NCBI RefSeq assembly: GCF_025318105.1
Contig: NZ_JAOANI010000015.1
Span: 62,001 to 126,000, forward strand
DNA length: 64,000 nt
Direction of reading: 5' to 3'
Source: Venatoribacter pacificus
GTDB lineage: Bacteria > Pseudomonadota > Gammaproteobacteria > Pseudomonadales > Oceanobacteraceae
Positions within the stretch are counted from its first letter, which is position 1. Each line of letters starts with the position of its first letter. This document shows, in pieces, positions 33,102 through 42,468 of this stretch. The position numbers were made by a program, and so were the translations under genes. The notes under the pieces were generated by a model. It saw nothing but the letters and a program-made list of their open reading frames with translations. It ran no database searches and was not told where the DNA came from.

Positions 33102-34583
33102 TCAGGCTTTCAGTTCCTGCTCAATCTGCCTGTCGACTGACGATACATAGTATTCGTCAGAGAAAGCGGATTCCGGTTCTTTCAGCCACATCAGGCAAAC
33201 AAGCCAGCTGATAAAACCACCGGCAGCGATAATAAAGAAGAACTGATTCGCATCCACAAAGGTATAGATGGTCAGATAAAACACTGCCCCCACATTACCA
33301 TAAGCACCCGCCATACCGGAGATCTGTCCGGTCAGACGACGCTTAATGGATGGAATAATACCGAAAGTGGCACCTTCTGCTCCCTGTACGAAAAATGAAG
33401 TAAATACCGTAATCGCAACGGCAATAACCAGCGGCCAGGAAGAATTCAACAGCCCCATTAATGCAAAGCCTATCGCAATACCCAGCATATAACTCAACAT
33501 CACAAAACGACGGTTACCCAGACGGTCGGAAACCAGCCCACCCATAGGCCGGGCAACAAGATTAACGAAGGCAAAAGAAGCGGCAATTAAACCCGCAGCG
33601 GTCGGAGACAGACTCCAGGTTTTTTCAAAGAACATCGGCAGCATAGAAACAACCGCCAGTTCTGCACCAAAATTAGCGAAATAGGTGCTGTTCAGAGCAG
33701 CCACACTGTTAAACGGATATTTATCGTCTTCCGGTACACCCTTTTTCAGAATAGGTACATTTACCCGCAGAATCTGCACAATCTGATAAACCACAATGGC
33801 AGCAATAACGGCATACGCAATAGCCGCACCTGTCGCATCCAGATAACCCAGTTTCTGGATTCGCCATACCAGCACAGCCAGAATACCCACCAGAGGAATG
33901 GTCCACAAAATCAACTTAACCATGTCACCCCAGCTACTGACCTCGAGTGCAGCGGTTTTCCGCGGTTTACGATGCACGGTTCCGACCGGACCATCGGTAA
34001 TAGCAAACCAGTAATAAACGCCGTAAGCCGCCATCACAAATGCACTCTGTGCAATTGCCCAGCGCCAGCCGTCATCACCGCCATACATAGTGATGGCAAT
34101 AGTCGGCAAAGTCATAGCTGCTGCAGCCGAACCAAAGTTACCCCAGCCGGCATAAAAGCCTTCGGCAAAACCAATATCTTTAGGCTTGAACCACATTGCA
34201 GTCATATGAATACCAACCACAAAACTGGCACCAATAGAACTCAGCACCAGACGGCTGACCAGTAATTGGGTACGGGTTTCGCCAAAAGCAAACGCCAGCG
34301 CCGGAATGGCCATGGTTACCAGCAGTACAGAGAACACCCGCCGCGGGCCAAAACGATCCAGCGCCATGCCAACAATAATCCGTGCCGGAATGGTCAGCGC
34401 TACGTTACAGATAGCAAAAAGTTTCAGGTCTTCTGCGGTCAGCCAGTTAACGCTTTTCAGCATGCTGCTGGCCAGCGGAGCCATATTGAACCAGACGTAG
34501 AAGGTGATAAAAAACGCAATCCAGGTCAGGTGCAGTGCTTTTATTTCAGGATTTTTAAATTTAAAGACGTCTGCAACTTGCAT
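33102..34583 (-). CDS. narK2: NarK2-type nitrate/nitrite transporter (MFS)
   Basis: This 493-residue major-facilitator protein has 12 predicted helices. Nitrate/nitrite-porter signatures are visible: an ARIIVGMALDRFGPRR loop, GWGNFGSAAAAMTLPTI (first nitrate-signature-like motif) and a GMAGAYGNVGAVFYLTI stretch (second). The C-terminal half contains the RPMGGLVSDRLGNRR loop. It resembles Pseudomonas NarK2, a nitrate/nitrite antiporter, more than the E. coli-like NarK encoded at 35611. AGGAGATCGTT precedes its ATG. Substrate direction is known for the family, not shown here. Confidence 0.9.
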   Translation of the reverse strand: MQVADVFKFKNPEIKALHLTWIAFFITFYVWFNMAPLASSMLKSVNWLTAEDLKLFAICNVALTIPARIIVGMALDRFGPRRVFSVLLVTMAIPALAFAFGETRTQLLVSRLVLSSIGASFVVGIHMTAMWFKPKDIGFAEGFYAGWGNFGSAAAAMTLPTIAITMYGGDDGWRWAIAQSAFVMAAYGVYYWFAITDGPVGTVHRKPRKTAALEVSSWGDMVKLILWTIPLVGILAVLVWRIQKLGYLDATGAAIAYAVIAAIVVYQIVQILRVNVPILKKGVPEDDKYPFNSVAALNSTYFANFGAELAVVSMLPMFFEKTWSLSPTAAGLIAASFAFVNLVARPMGGLVSDRLGNRRFVMLSYMLGIAIGFALMGLLNSSWPLVIAVAITVFTSFFVQGAEGATFGIIPSIKRRLTGQISGMAGAYGNVGAVFYLTIYTFVDANQFFFIIAAGGFISWLVCLMWLKEPESAFSDEYYVSSVDRQIEQELKA

Positions 34584-34604
34584 AACGATCTCCTGTAATG
34601 ATTT

Positions 34605-35063
34605 CTACATGCTGGGCAGAATGAGTAATGGACACTGCGCCCGTCTGGTTAAAAATGAACTGACGCTGCCAAAGGTCATATAATCGAGTTCATCCACAAA
34701 GTAGGTCAGTGAACGGGCGATAAAGCCGCCGTCCGGTTCATGACTGTGACGGGCAATAACAAGGAGATCAGGGCGTAACTTCTCTGTCGCCGCGAGTAAC
34801 ATTTTCCGCGCGTCACCATCCAGAAGCAGAGCTTCAGCGCTTATTTTCTCGTTCTGACATAACGTCTGAGCCTCAGCCAGAAAGCCTTTTAGCTCATCAA
34901 CTTCGTCATTAAACAGCGCTTCGTTGTTCTCGGTGATATCGCGGGGATTTTCGGCAACCGCAACCAGAATAAGCTGCGGTTTAAGCTCCCCAAACATGGT
35001 AATGGTTCGTGCCAGCGCCAGCTTCGCATTACGCGAACCATCATAAGCAATCATGATTTTCAT
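34605..35063 (-). CDS. Universal stress protein (UspA family)
   Basis: About 152 residues from the ATG at 35063, whose ATGA overlaps the stop of the CBS gene, showing translational coupling. The fold is clear from MKIMIAYDGSRNAKLALA at the start and LLVIARHSHEP...FGSVSSFLTRRAQCPLLIL at the end. The ATP-binding G-x2-G-x9-G-S/T motif is only partly recognisable, so nucleotide binding is uncertain. It sits between two nitrate transporter genes, suggesting a role in regulating transport or energy stress under nitrate respiration. This is inference. Confidence 0.85.
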   Translation of the reverse strand: MKIMIAYDGSRNAKLALARTITMFGELKPQLILVAVAENPRDITENNEALFNDEVDELKGFLAEAQTLCQNEKISAEALLLDGDARKMLLAATEKLRPDLLVIARHSHEPDGGFIARSLTYFVDELDYMTFGSVSSFLTRRAQCPLLILPSM

Positions 35064-35578
35064 ACCATGCACTCCCGCTCATCAGCGCAGAATTCTGCGC
35101 TTCCGTGAAACACAAACCGGATCAGATCCATGGCGGTTATGACCCCCGCGACATTGCCGTCACGGGTAACAAACACGCGGTGAATATGTTTTTCAAGAAT
35201 GGTATCAGCAACGACTTTGATATCGTCATTGACATCAATGGTAATAACATCGGGAGTCATGATCTGATAAACCATGCATGACTTATTAATGTCTTTTACC
35301 CAGTTTTTCAGATCCTCTTCCGGCACTTTCATATCGTATTCGCGCCGGTAAAGACGACTCAGTGCAGCTTCCTTCTCATTAATATCAAGACTATTAAAGC
35401 GAAAGACATCACTGACGCTGACAACGCCAACAAGTTTATGGTCATCAGCAACAACAGGAACAGCAGAGATATCATGGCTAACGAAGAAGTCAGCAAGACG
35501 CTGTATAGTCCATCCTTCATGGGCAACAAAAACTTCACCATTAATAAGATCTCCGGCTTTTAAACTCTTATTTCTCAT
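35060..35578 (-). CDS. Tandem CBS-domain protein
   Basis: This 172-residue protein consists of two CBS domains: GEVFVAHEGWTIQRLADFFVSHDISAVPVVADDHKLVGVVSVSDV and MTPDVITIDVNDDIKVVADTILEKHIHRVFVTRDGNVAGVITAMDLIRF, written here as segments. CBS pairs usually sense adenine nucleotides and regulate a partner. There is no fused enzyme or transporter domain. It is coupled to the downstream universal stress protein and lies 33 bases after narK1, so it may sense energy state for nitrate uptake. That link is inference. Confidence 0.85.
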   Translation of the reverse strand: MRNKSLKAGDLINGEVFVAHEGWTIQRLADFFVSHDISAVPVVADDHKLVGVVSVSDVFRFNSLDINEKEAALSRLYRREYDMKVPEEDLKNWVKDINKSCMVYQIMTPDVITIDVNDDIKVVADTILEKHIHRVFVTRDGNVAGVITAMDLIRFVFHGSAEFCADERECMV

Positions 35579-35610
35579 AAAGTCACCTGAATTAAATTTT
35601 TACAGAGGTC

Positions 35611-37206
35611 TTAAGGGTTGTAGATTTCTGAACTTTTTCTCAGATAGAACCACCAGTTAATAACCAGACAAAGTGCGTAGAAAACTGCAAAGCCATACAT
35701 TGCCAGCTCTGGAGTACCGGCTTTAATCTGAGCACCCATCACTTTAGGGGCAATAAAAGCACCATAGGCAGCAACCGCGGAAGTCCAGCCAAGAACAGGG
35801 CCTTTCATCTGCTGGTCAAAGATCACACCGATACTGCGGAATGTTGAGCCGTTACCAATACCGCTGGCTGCAAACAACACAATAAACAGCAGCATAAACA
35901 CCATGAAGTAGTCATTAGGATTGGCAGAGTTGTAGGCCTGCATCATTACATAGCCTGTTGCCACAGAAGCCACGACCATAACCGCCGAGATAATTTGCGT
36001 AACAATAGAGCCACCGACTTTATCGGAAATCCAGCCACCAACCGGGCGGATTAATGCACCAACAAAAGGCCCAATCCATGCCCAGGTAAGAGCGCTTGGA
36101 GCGTCAGGATTTACCACACGGATCATTTCGCCATCCACGCCGACCTGCATCATTTTTCCGAAAATAACGGTAATAGACAGAGGTAATGCAGCAGAAAAAC
36201 CGATAAAAGAACCGAAGGTGAGGATGTAGAGCACGGTCATTGACCATGTATGTTTGTTGCGGAAAATTTTGAACTGGTTTTTGATATTAGGCTGAATACT
36301 TCCGGGAATCATACGCAGAAGGATCAGAGTCAGAATGATTGTGAATGGCAGAGCCAGCCACATACCAATCATTCCCATCATGTAGATACCAACCGCTGCA
36401 GTAAAAAGAGCAATGGCATACAAGCCAATGATTTTTCCGAAGGCAGCTAAAGGATGTCCTGGCTCAGGAGTCACCACGTTCAGATTATTCATACCGAACC
36501 AACCGGCAAAGGCCAGTGGGATTAACATTAACAGCCAGATAAAGCCGGCATTCTGAATCCAGGTTTCTGAACCTGCCTCAATACGACCGACCAGAGTTCC
36601 GCTGGCAGATTGCAGAATCATAGGATCACCAGCCAGAGGACCAAACAGACCGACAGTCATCACCAGCGGAATCAATATCTGCATAGTGGTCACACCGAAA
36701 TTACCCAGCCCGGCATTCATACCCAGACCATAGCCCTGCTGGCTTTTCGGAAAAAAGGTACTGATATTACTCATGGAACAGGCGAAGTTGCCGCCGCCGA
36801 TACCAGACAGCAATGCCATTAACTGAAACACCCAGTAAGGGGTTCCGGGTTCCATAAGCGCCATACCGGTACCCAGCGCCGGAACCATCAGCAATGCTGT
36901 AGTCAGAAAGACGGTGTTACGGCCACCGGCAATGCGGATCATAAAGGATGCCGGAATCCTCAGCGTTGCTCCGGATAAGCCAGCAATAGCAACCAGAGAA
37001 AATAACTGCTCGGTACTGAAATCAAAACCGAGATTTTTCATCTGCGTGGTGATCATTCCCCACATTAGCCAGACGGCAAAGCCAATCAAAAGGCTGGGAA
37101 TTGAAATCCACAGATTCCGGCTGGCAACCTGCTTCCCCTCCTTCTCCCAGAACGCCTTGTCCTCCACGTCCCATTTTTCAATGTAAGCTGAACCTTTAGT
37201 CGCCAT
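35611..37206 (-). CDS. narK1: NarK1/NarU-type nitrate transporter (MFS)
   Basis: This 531-residue major-facilitator protein resembles E. coli NarK/NarU. It starts with the soluble WDVEDKAFWEKEGKQVASRNLW, matching the NarK N-terminus, and includes NFACSMSNISTFFPKSQQGYGLGMNAGLGNFG as the nitrate signature. The region RPVGGWISDKVGG marks the second half, and a GNGSTFRSIGVIF segment lies late in the protein. AACAGGGGAA precedes its ATG. It begins a minus-strand string narK1-CBS-usp-narK2-nnrS with its own promoter region containing NarL- and FNR-like sites. Confidence 0.9.
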   Translation of the reverse strand: MATKGSAYIEKWDVEDKAFWEKEGKQVASRNLWISIPSLLIGFAVWLMWGMITTQMKNLGFDFSTEQLFSLVAIAGLSGATLRIPASFMIRIAGGRNTVFLTTALLMVPALGTGMALMEPGTPYWVFQLMALLSGIGGGNFACSMSNISTFFPKSQQGYGLGMNAGLGNFGVTTMQILIPLVMTVGLFGPLAGDPMILQSASGTLVGRIEAGSETWIQNAGFIWLLMLIPLAFAGWFGMNNLNVVTPEPGHPLAAFGKIIGLYAIALFTAAVGIYMMGMIGMWLALPFTIILTLILLRMIPGSIQPNIKNQFKIFRNKHTWSMTVLYILTFGSFIGFSAALPLSITVIFGKMMQVGVDGEMIRVVNPDAPSALTWAWIGPFVGALIRPVGGWISDKVGGSIVTQIISAVMVVASVATGYVMMQAYNSANPNDYFMVFMLLFIVLFAASGIGNGSTFRSIGVIFDQQMKGPVLGWTSAVAAYGAFIAPKVMGAQIKAGTPELAMYGFAVFYALCLVINWWFYLRKSSEIYNP

Positions 37207-37306
37207 GATATTCCCCTGTTAATCAGATCATGACTTCATATTCACCCTGTCTTAATAAGGCAGCAATAGGCGTAAAAACTGCAAAAAAAGCGCTTATTAA
37301 AAGCTC

Positions 37307-37344
37307 TACCCATAAGGGGATTAGGGATTTATGACACAGATCAA
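37307..37344 (-). promoter_or_regulatory. Promoter region of narK1: NarL heptamer and FNR-like site
   Basis: TACCCAT (37307-37313) is a perfect NarL heptamer. On the minus strand TTGATCTGTGTCAT (37344-37331) has a perfect TTGAT half and a weak second half, the same layout as the site at 220. They lie about 100-140 bases before the narK1 start. The rest of the 267-base gap holds a terminator (37429-37456) and TACC-rich runs that may be further NarL half-sites. Confidence 0.45.
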
Positions 37345-37428
37345 TCAGATCCGGAGAGTTGATGCTGAAAGCTGATTATCGACAGCATTCAAGGGCATAG
37401 GGAGTACCTACTTTGGGCAATATCTACC

Positions 37429-37456
37429 CAAAAAAAAACGCCTGCAGAGCAGGCGT
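37429..37456 (-). terminator. Rho-independent terminator of the narGHJI-ppiC-porin operon
   Basis: On the minus strand ACGCCTGC-TCT-GCAGGCGT is followed by at least eight T residues. It lies 18 bases after the porin stop codon. Confidence 0.9.
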
Positions 37457-37473
37457 AAAGGAGGAGGCTTCAC

Positions 37474-38619
37474 CTAAAAAGAAAGGCCGCACCAGAGCCA
37501 GAATTTCTCTGTGTCAGAACCGCTGTCCGCAGCTTCATAACTTGCGTATTTAAGCCCTGAGGAAAGATTCTTCGAGAATGGATACAGGAGCTGAACATTA
37601 AGCTCCGAACCAAGATTGTCACTTCCTCTGTCACTTGAGTACTCATGGTACATGACCAGAGCCTTGAGCTTATCTAAGGACCCGGATAAACGGACATAAG
37701 TATCTGAAAGGCCATTATCCGGTGTATTCAGGAACTTATCCGCCCAACCATTAAAAGCATGCTTGGTTGCCAGCGGAGTCTGGAAACCGTACTCGCCATC
37801 ATTACTTCCCAGGGTTTCATTACCAAGAGTAAGGTTGACGTCCTGCAGGGTTGCTCCGGCTTCAACATGATAATAAATCGCGTCTTTATCACCATTTTCA
37901 TATGCTGATTGAATAGCAATCTCAGCCAGATAATTGACCTTGATATCATTCAGCGGTTTCTGACCACTCAGGCTGGCGCCATAGGTATCGTAGTAAAAAT
38001 CGGTGTCATCAATATCAACCAGATAGGCATAAGCTACCAGCTTGCCAACCGGAAGTTGATCAAAGGCAATATTCAGTGCATGGCCGGAAATATCAGTCTC
38101 GGAGAAATCGATACCGTTGACCTGATTAATATAAGCGTAGGCAACCCCAATATTGTCCTTTTTATACTGCAGAAGCGCAGCGTCATAAGTCTGCTCATTC
38201 TGCCGCCAGCCTACGTTGCCGATAAACCGGGTGTTATCCAGAATAATACGCTGACGGCCAACAACAGCCGTTAATGCTTCTTTTGTGTAAAACAGCTGTG
38301 CCCGATTGATTTCGGTATTGACCGGATCAGCCACAGGATCATAACCGCTACTCTCAGGTGAATACTCGTCAATAATGCTTCTGACATCCTCAATTTCAGC
38401 AAGAGCCTTCAGCCCATTGTAGTTATCTGTCTCATAACCAATGCGGCTTCTCAATGTTAATGCGGTGGCCGACTTTGTCAGGTTGTCTGTGTCATTTGTT
38501 TCATAGCGAAGACGAAAATCAGCCGGAAAGTTTCCGGGAACGCCATCAAAGCTCTGGGAAAAAACCACAGGGGAAGCCAGTAATAAAGCACTGGCTAAAG
38601 AACTTAGTTTAAAGATCAT
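37474..38619 (-). CDS. Alginate-export-type outer-membrane porin
   Basis: About 381 residues from the ATG at 38619, preceded by AAAGGAGAGC; an upstream start adds 12 residues. A signal peptide (MIFKLSSLASALLLASPVVFS) is followed by a beta-barrel with the motifs FRLRYETNDTDN, TLRSRIGYET, KALAEIEDV and NRAQLFYTKEALTAVVGRQRI. These are typical of the alginate-export/AlgE-like porin family found near nar genes in some marine Gammaproteobacteria. The barrel ends with WLWCGLSF and a terminal Phe. It may aid nitrate or nitrite passage through the outer membrane; that role is inferred from context. Confidence 0.8.
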   Translation of the reverse strand: MIFKLSSLASALLLASPVVFSQSFDGVPGNFPADFRLRYETNDTDNLTKSATALTLRSRIGYETDNYNGLKALAEIEDVRSIIDEYSPESSGYDPVADPVNTEINRAQLFYTKEALTAVVGRQRIILDNTRFIGNVGWRQNEQTYDAALLQYKKDNIGVAYAYINQVNGIDFSETDISGHALNIAFDQLPVGKLVAYAYLVDIDDTDFYYDTYGASLSGQKPLNDIKVNYLAEIAIQSAYENGDKDAIYYHVEAGATLQDVNLTLGNETLGSNDGEYGFQTPLATKHAFNGWADKFLNTPDNGLSDTYVRLSGSLDKLKALVMYHEYSSDRGSDNLGSELNVQLLYPFSKNLSSGLKYASYEAADSGSDTEKFWLWCGLSF

Positions 38620-38659
38620 CGTGCTCTCCTTTCGCAAATGAGCACTGAGTACCATTTTA

Positions 38660-39427
38660 TCACTGCATCAATGGCGAATCTGATACAGAGAAATCGAAAC
38701 CTTCTAATTGGGTTTCTTGAATAAGGGATTGAATGTACTGAGCCGTTGCTTTTGCTTTTACTTTGTCATTCAAATACTGTCGTATACGGGCCTCGACCTG
38801 CTCATAAGGCAATGGATTTCCCGCAATTTTACGTTCAATAAATACCACATGAAAACCATAACGGCTTTCAACAGGTGCAGGTAACAAGCCTTCGTTAGCA
38901 GTAAATACCTGACGCTCAAATTCCGGAACGGTTTGTCCGGTACTGATCTGCCCAAGGCTGCCACCCGTTTCTTTCGACGGACAGGCTGAGAACTGCCTGG
39001 CCAGGTCAGAAAAATTTTCTCCGGCGCGTAATTTATGCACCAGTGTTTCAGCCAGCGTTTTACTGTCAACACGCTGTACTTCATCATCCGGGGCTGCAGC
39101 CAGAAGGATGTGGCGCAATTCCAGCAGAGGTGACGTGGTAAAACGCATGGGATTTTTTTCAAAATACAGACGGCACTCATCCTCCGTTGCTTCCGGAAGA
39201 AAAACATCCTGATCAAATAGTTTCTCAATGAAATCGTCCTGGCCGGCCTGACTGCTACTGTCAGAAACAGGCAAATCCAGAGAGCTTGCCCGCTGACGGA
39301 GAATTTCACCAATAACAAGGGACTCTGCTGCTTTCAGCATCGCCTGGCGCTTGCTTTCGGCCGGGTGATACTGCATTTCTTCCAGAATGGCCGACTCAGG
39401 AATAGTAACATCATTTACTTTAATCAT
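38660..39427 (-). CDS. PpiC/parvulin-type peptidyl-prolyl isomerase of the nar operon
   Basis: This 255-residue protein has a parvulin domain (residues ~120-215) with LELRHILLAA, LARQFSACPSKETGGSLGQI, FERQVFTANEGLL and YGFHVVFIERK. An N-terminal helical SurA-like region precedes it. No signal peptide is evident, so it is probably cytoplasmic. A similar gene follows narI in Pseudomonas nar operons, where it is thought to help assemble nitrate reductase. The gene lies about 60 bases after narI. Confidence 0.9.
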   Translation of the reverse strand: MIKVNDVTIPESAILEEMQYHPAESKRQAMLKAAESLVIGEILRQRASSLDLPVSDSSSQAGQDDFIEKLFDQDVFLPEATEDECRLYFEKNPMRFTTSPLLELRHILLAAAPDDEVQRVDSKTLAETLVHKLRAGENFSDLARQFSACPSKETGGSLGQISTGQTVPEFERQVFTANEGLLPAPVESRYGFHVVFIERKIAGNPLPYEQVEARIRQYLNDKVKAKATAQYIQSLIQETQLEGFDFSVSDSPLMQ

Positions 39428-39489
39428 TACTGACTCCGCGTGGCCCGTATTCGTTGTTTTAACAGCGAATACGGGCCTTATCTCATGTA

Positions 39490-40179
39490 TTAACGGGCAA
39501 AACGCTTACGTACAATCTGGTGCTGACGGGTGACATATTGCACCGGTGCACTGAGCATGTGCACCAGACGGCTGAACGGAAAGACAACAAACAGTGTCAT
39601 CCCCAGCATAATATGCATTTTGAAAATCCAGTGTACGCTGGAAATATTTTCCACAGCGTCAACCAGATCCAGTGTCATAATATTTTGTGCCCACATCATC
39701 AGCTTCATCATTTCATGACCGTCAAGATGACCCGCAGAAACACCGATCGAAATCAGCCCAAGAATCAGCTGTGCATACAGTAAGAACAGAATAACAATAT
39801 CCATTTTTTTACTGGTCGCACGGATACGGGGATTGAACAACCGGCGCTGAATCAGAATGGTAAGACCGATAAAGCAGATCAGACCAAAAAGGCCGCCAGC
39901 CCCCATTGCCACAAGCTGCTTCATTGGCGCGGTCACACCAATAGCATGCCAGATTTCAACCGGTGTCAGCAGACCAAATAAATGGCCAAAGAAAATGCCT
40001 AATACACCTACGTGAAACAGAATACTGCCCATGCGCAGTTTTTCTTTTTCCAGCAATTGACTGGAGCTGGCTTTCCAGGAGTATTGCTCCCGGTCATAGC
40101 GGATCCAGCTGCCGATAAACAGAATTGCCATTGCGACATATGGATAAACACCGAATGCCAATGTATTGAAATAGCTCAT
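39490..40179 (-). CDS. narI: NarI, cytochrome b subunit of nitrate reductase
   Basis: This 229-residue membrane subunit has five predicted helices. Heme-ligand histidines lie in LFHVGVLGIFFGHLFGL near the second helix and in VHWIFKMHIMLGM...SRLVHML near the end. It takes electrons from quinol and passes them through two b hemes to NarH. AAAGGAGT precedes its ATG, 11 bases after narJ. Confidence 0.95.
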   Translation of the reverse strand: MSYFNTLAFGVYPYVAMAILFIGSWIRYDREQYSWKASSSQLLEKEKLRMGSILFHVGVLGIFFGHLFGLLTPVEIWHAIGVTAPMKQLVAMGAGGLFGLICFIGLTILIQRRLFNPRIRATSKKMDIVILFLLYAQLILGLISIGVSAGHLDGHEMMKLMMWAQNIMTLDLVDAVENISSVHWIFKMHIMLGMTLFVVFPFSRLVHMLSAPVQYVTRQHQIVRKRFAR

Positions 40180-40190
40180 AGTTGACTCCT

Positions 40191-40910
40191 TTACACCTGG
40201 CCCGCTGAAGATGTTTTTAGCAGTTCGGTATTCAGCGGAATATACTGATCCCGCCGCTGCCCCTCTGCCGGACGATTGTTACTGCTGCAGGAGGATTCTG
40301 CGTTATCCATAAAGTTGACCATTTCCTCTTCCCAGACTTTATCCAGCGCCTTAGGCGTATTGTCCGGAACTTCCCCGGCAATCTGGCCACGCAGATCATT
40401 GAGATCCAGTGCCACTTCACTGAGACCAACCAGAGCATGGAATAAAGAAGCGTAATCAGATTCCCGCTGCTCCAGACGACAGGCCAGCAATGCCAGAATA
40501 TGGGAAACTTCCTGCAAGCCCAGGCGGGCATTGTCATTGCCCTGGGTGCTGAGAAAATCAAGGTACAAAGGAATGTAATCCGGAAGCTCTTTTGTACTGA
40601 TTTCCAGACCGGCTTCTTTGTATTGGTTCTGCAAATCCACCATGGCCTGACCACGATCACGGGATTCACCATGCACGTGTTCAAACAACAATAAGGACAG
40701 TGAACGACCACGCTCAAACAGGCCGTCATACTCTTCCTGCCAGTCAACGATGTCACCGCGACAACGGTTTTCAATAAAAGCCGATAATGACTCAGCATGT
40801 TCCGCCGGCAGTTCGGAGCTGGCCACCACGGCCAGCAACGCATTCTTTTCCGCAATCAGTTCTGCGGTCGGATAATCAATCAGTAATGAAATCAGGCGAA
40901 GTATTTTCAT
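40191..40910 (-). CDS. narJ: NarJ, nitrate reductase assembly chaperone
   Basis: This 239-residue TorD/NarJ-type chaperone begins MKILRLISLLIDYPTAEL. It contains the conserved LLFEHVHGESRDRGQAMVDL stretch and ELPDYIPLYLDFLS. It guides molybdenum cofactor insertion into NarG and is not part of the final enzyme. The start is 3 bases after the narH stop, and a ribosome-binding sequence lies inside narH. Confidence 0.95.
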   Translation of the reverse strand: MKILRLISLLIDYPTAELIAEKNALLAVVASSELPAEHAESLSAFIENRCRGDIVDWQEEYDGLFERGRSLSLLLFEHVHGESRDRGQAMVDLQNQYKEAGLEISTKELPDYIPLYLDFLSTQGNDNARLGLQEVSHILALLACRLEQRESDYASLFHALVGLSEVALDLNDLRGQIAGEVPDNTPKALDKVWEEEMVNFMDNAESSCSSNNRPAEGQRRDQYIPLNTELLKTSSAGQV

Positions 40911-40912
40911 GT

Positions 40913-42448
40913 TTATTCCTCTACCACAACCGGGATAACCTGACGCACACCGGCAGATTGAGATCCGAACAGGTTCACACTGTTGTTGCCATCACCACAG
41001 CCATTACCGAAGCTGAAACCGCAACTGCTTTTCAGGTCATAAGCGTTTTCGGCATAGGTGGTATGGCTGCTCGGGATAACGAAGCGGTCTTCGTAATTAG
41101 CCAGCGCCATATAGCGGTACATTTCTTCCACCTGAACGGCGGTCAGCCCTACCTGTTGCAGCACATCCAGATCTTCCACACCGTCCACCTGCTGTGAACG
41201 CTTGAAAGCACGCATAGCGATCATGCGCTCCAGTGCCCGCTCAACCGGTTTTTCATCACCGGCAGTCAATAAATTAGCCAGATAGCGTAGTGGAATACGC
41301 AGTGATTTCAGATCCGGAATCACACCATTCATACCGACATGACCTGCCTGGGCAGCGGTCTGAATCGGAGACAGTGGCGGTACATACCAAACCATTGGCA
41401 GAGTGCGGTATTCCGGATGCAGTGGCAGAGCCACTTTCCAGTCCATTGCCATTTTATAAACCGGAGAGCGCTGGGCCGCCTTAATCCAGTTGTCACTGAT
41501 GCCTTCTTTACGAGCGGCTTCAATAACTTGCGGATCTTCCGGATCAAGAAACAGATCAATCTGTGACTGATACAGATCTTTTTCATTTGGTGTCATGGCT
41601 GCCGCTTCGATTTTGTCAGCGTCGTACAGCAATACACCAAGATAACGGATACGGCCTACACAGGTTTCCGAGCAGACGGTCGGCTGACCGGCTTCAATAC
41701 GCGGGAAGCAGAAAATACACTTCTCGGACTTACCGGATTTCCAGTTGTAATAAATCTTTTTATACGGGCAGGCCGATACACACATGCGCCAGCCGCGGCA
41801 TTTTTCCTGGTCGATCAGAACGATACCGTCTTCTTCACGCTTGTAGATGGCACCCGATGGACAGGCCGCAACACAGGCCGGATTCAGGCAGTGTTCACAC
41901 AGACGTGGCAGATACATCATGAACGTTTTTTCAAACTGTCCGTAAATATCTTTCTGCACGACATCATCAAAGTTTTTATCCGCTTTACGCTTTTCGAATT
42001 CTGTACCGAGAATTTCTTCCCAGTTCGGACCCCATTCGATTTTCTCCATACGCTGGCCGGTAATCAGCGAGCGTGGACGGGCCACAGGCTGATGCTTTTT
42101 ATCCGGCGCGTTATGCAGATACTGGTAATCAAAATCGAACGGCTCGTAGTAGTCGTCAATTTCCGGCAGATCCGGGTTAGCGAAGATATTCGCCAGAACC
42201 CGCAATTTGCCGCCAATTTTCAACTGCAGCTTGCCGTTAGCGTCACGCTTCCAGCCGCCATTCCATTTTTCCTGATTTTCCCATTCTTTCGGAAAACCAA
42301 TACCAGGCTTGGTTTCTACGTTATTAAACCAGGCGTATTCGACCCCTTCGCGGGAGGTCCAGACGTTTTTGCAGGTGATGGAGCAAGTGTGACAACCAAT
42401 ACACTTATCCAGATTCAGCACCATGCCGATTTGAGCTCTGACTTTCAT
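40913..42448 (-). CDS. narH: NarH, iron-sulfur subunit of nitrate reductase
   Basis: This 511-residue subunit carries the four cluster motifs: CIGCHTCSITCKNVW near the N-terminus, CEHCLNPACVAACPSGA, CRGWRMCVSACPYKK and CIFCFPRIEAG...CSETCVG. The Trp in CRGWRMC marks the 3Fe-4S cluster site. It passes electrons from NarI to NarG on the cytoplasmic side. The gene begins 20 bases after narG. Confidence 0.97.
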   Translation of the reverse strand: MKVRAQIGMVLNLDKCIGCHTCSITCKNVWTSREGVEYAWFNNVETKPGIGFPKEWENQEKWNGGWKRDANGKLQLKIGGKLRVLANIFANPDLPEIDDYYEPFDFDYQYLHNAPDKKHQPVARPRSLITGQRMEKIEWGPNWEEILGTEFEKRKADKNFDDVVQKDIYGQFEKTFMMYLPRLCEHCLNPACVAACPSGAIYKREEDGIVLIDQEKCRGWRMCVSACPYKKIYYNWKSGKSEKCIFCFPRIEAGQPTVCSETCVGRIRYLGVLLYDADKIEAAAMTPNEKDLYQSQIDLFLDPEDPQVIEAARKEGISDNWIKAAQRSPVYKMAMDWKVALPLHPEYRTLPMVWYVPPLSPIQTAAQAGHVGMNGVIPDLKSLRIPLRYLANLLTAGDEKPVERALERMIAMRAFKRSQQVDGVEDLDVLQQVGLTAVQVEEMYRYMALANYEDRFVIPSSHTTYAENAYDLKSSCGFSFGNGCGDGNNSVNLFGSQSAGVRQVIPVVVEE

Positions 42449-42468
42449 ATAATTACCTCACTCCACCC

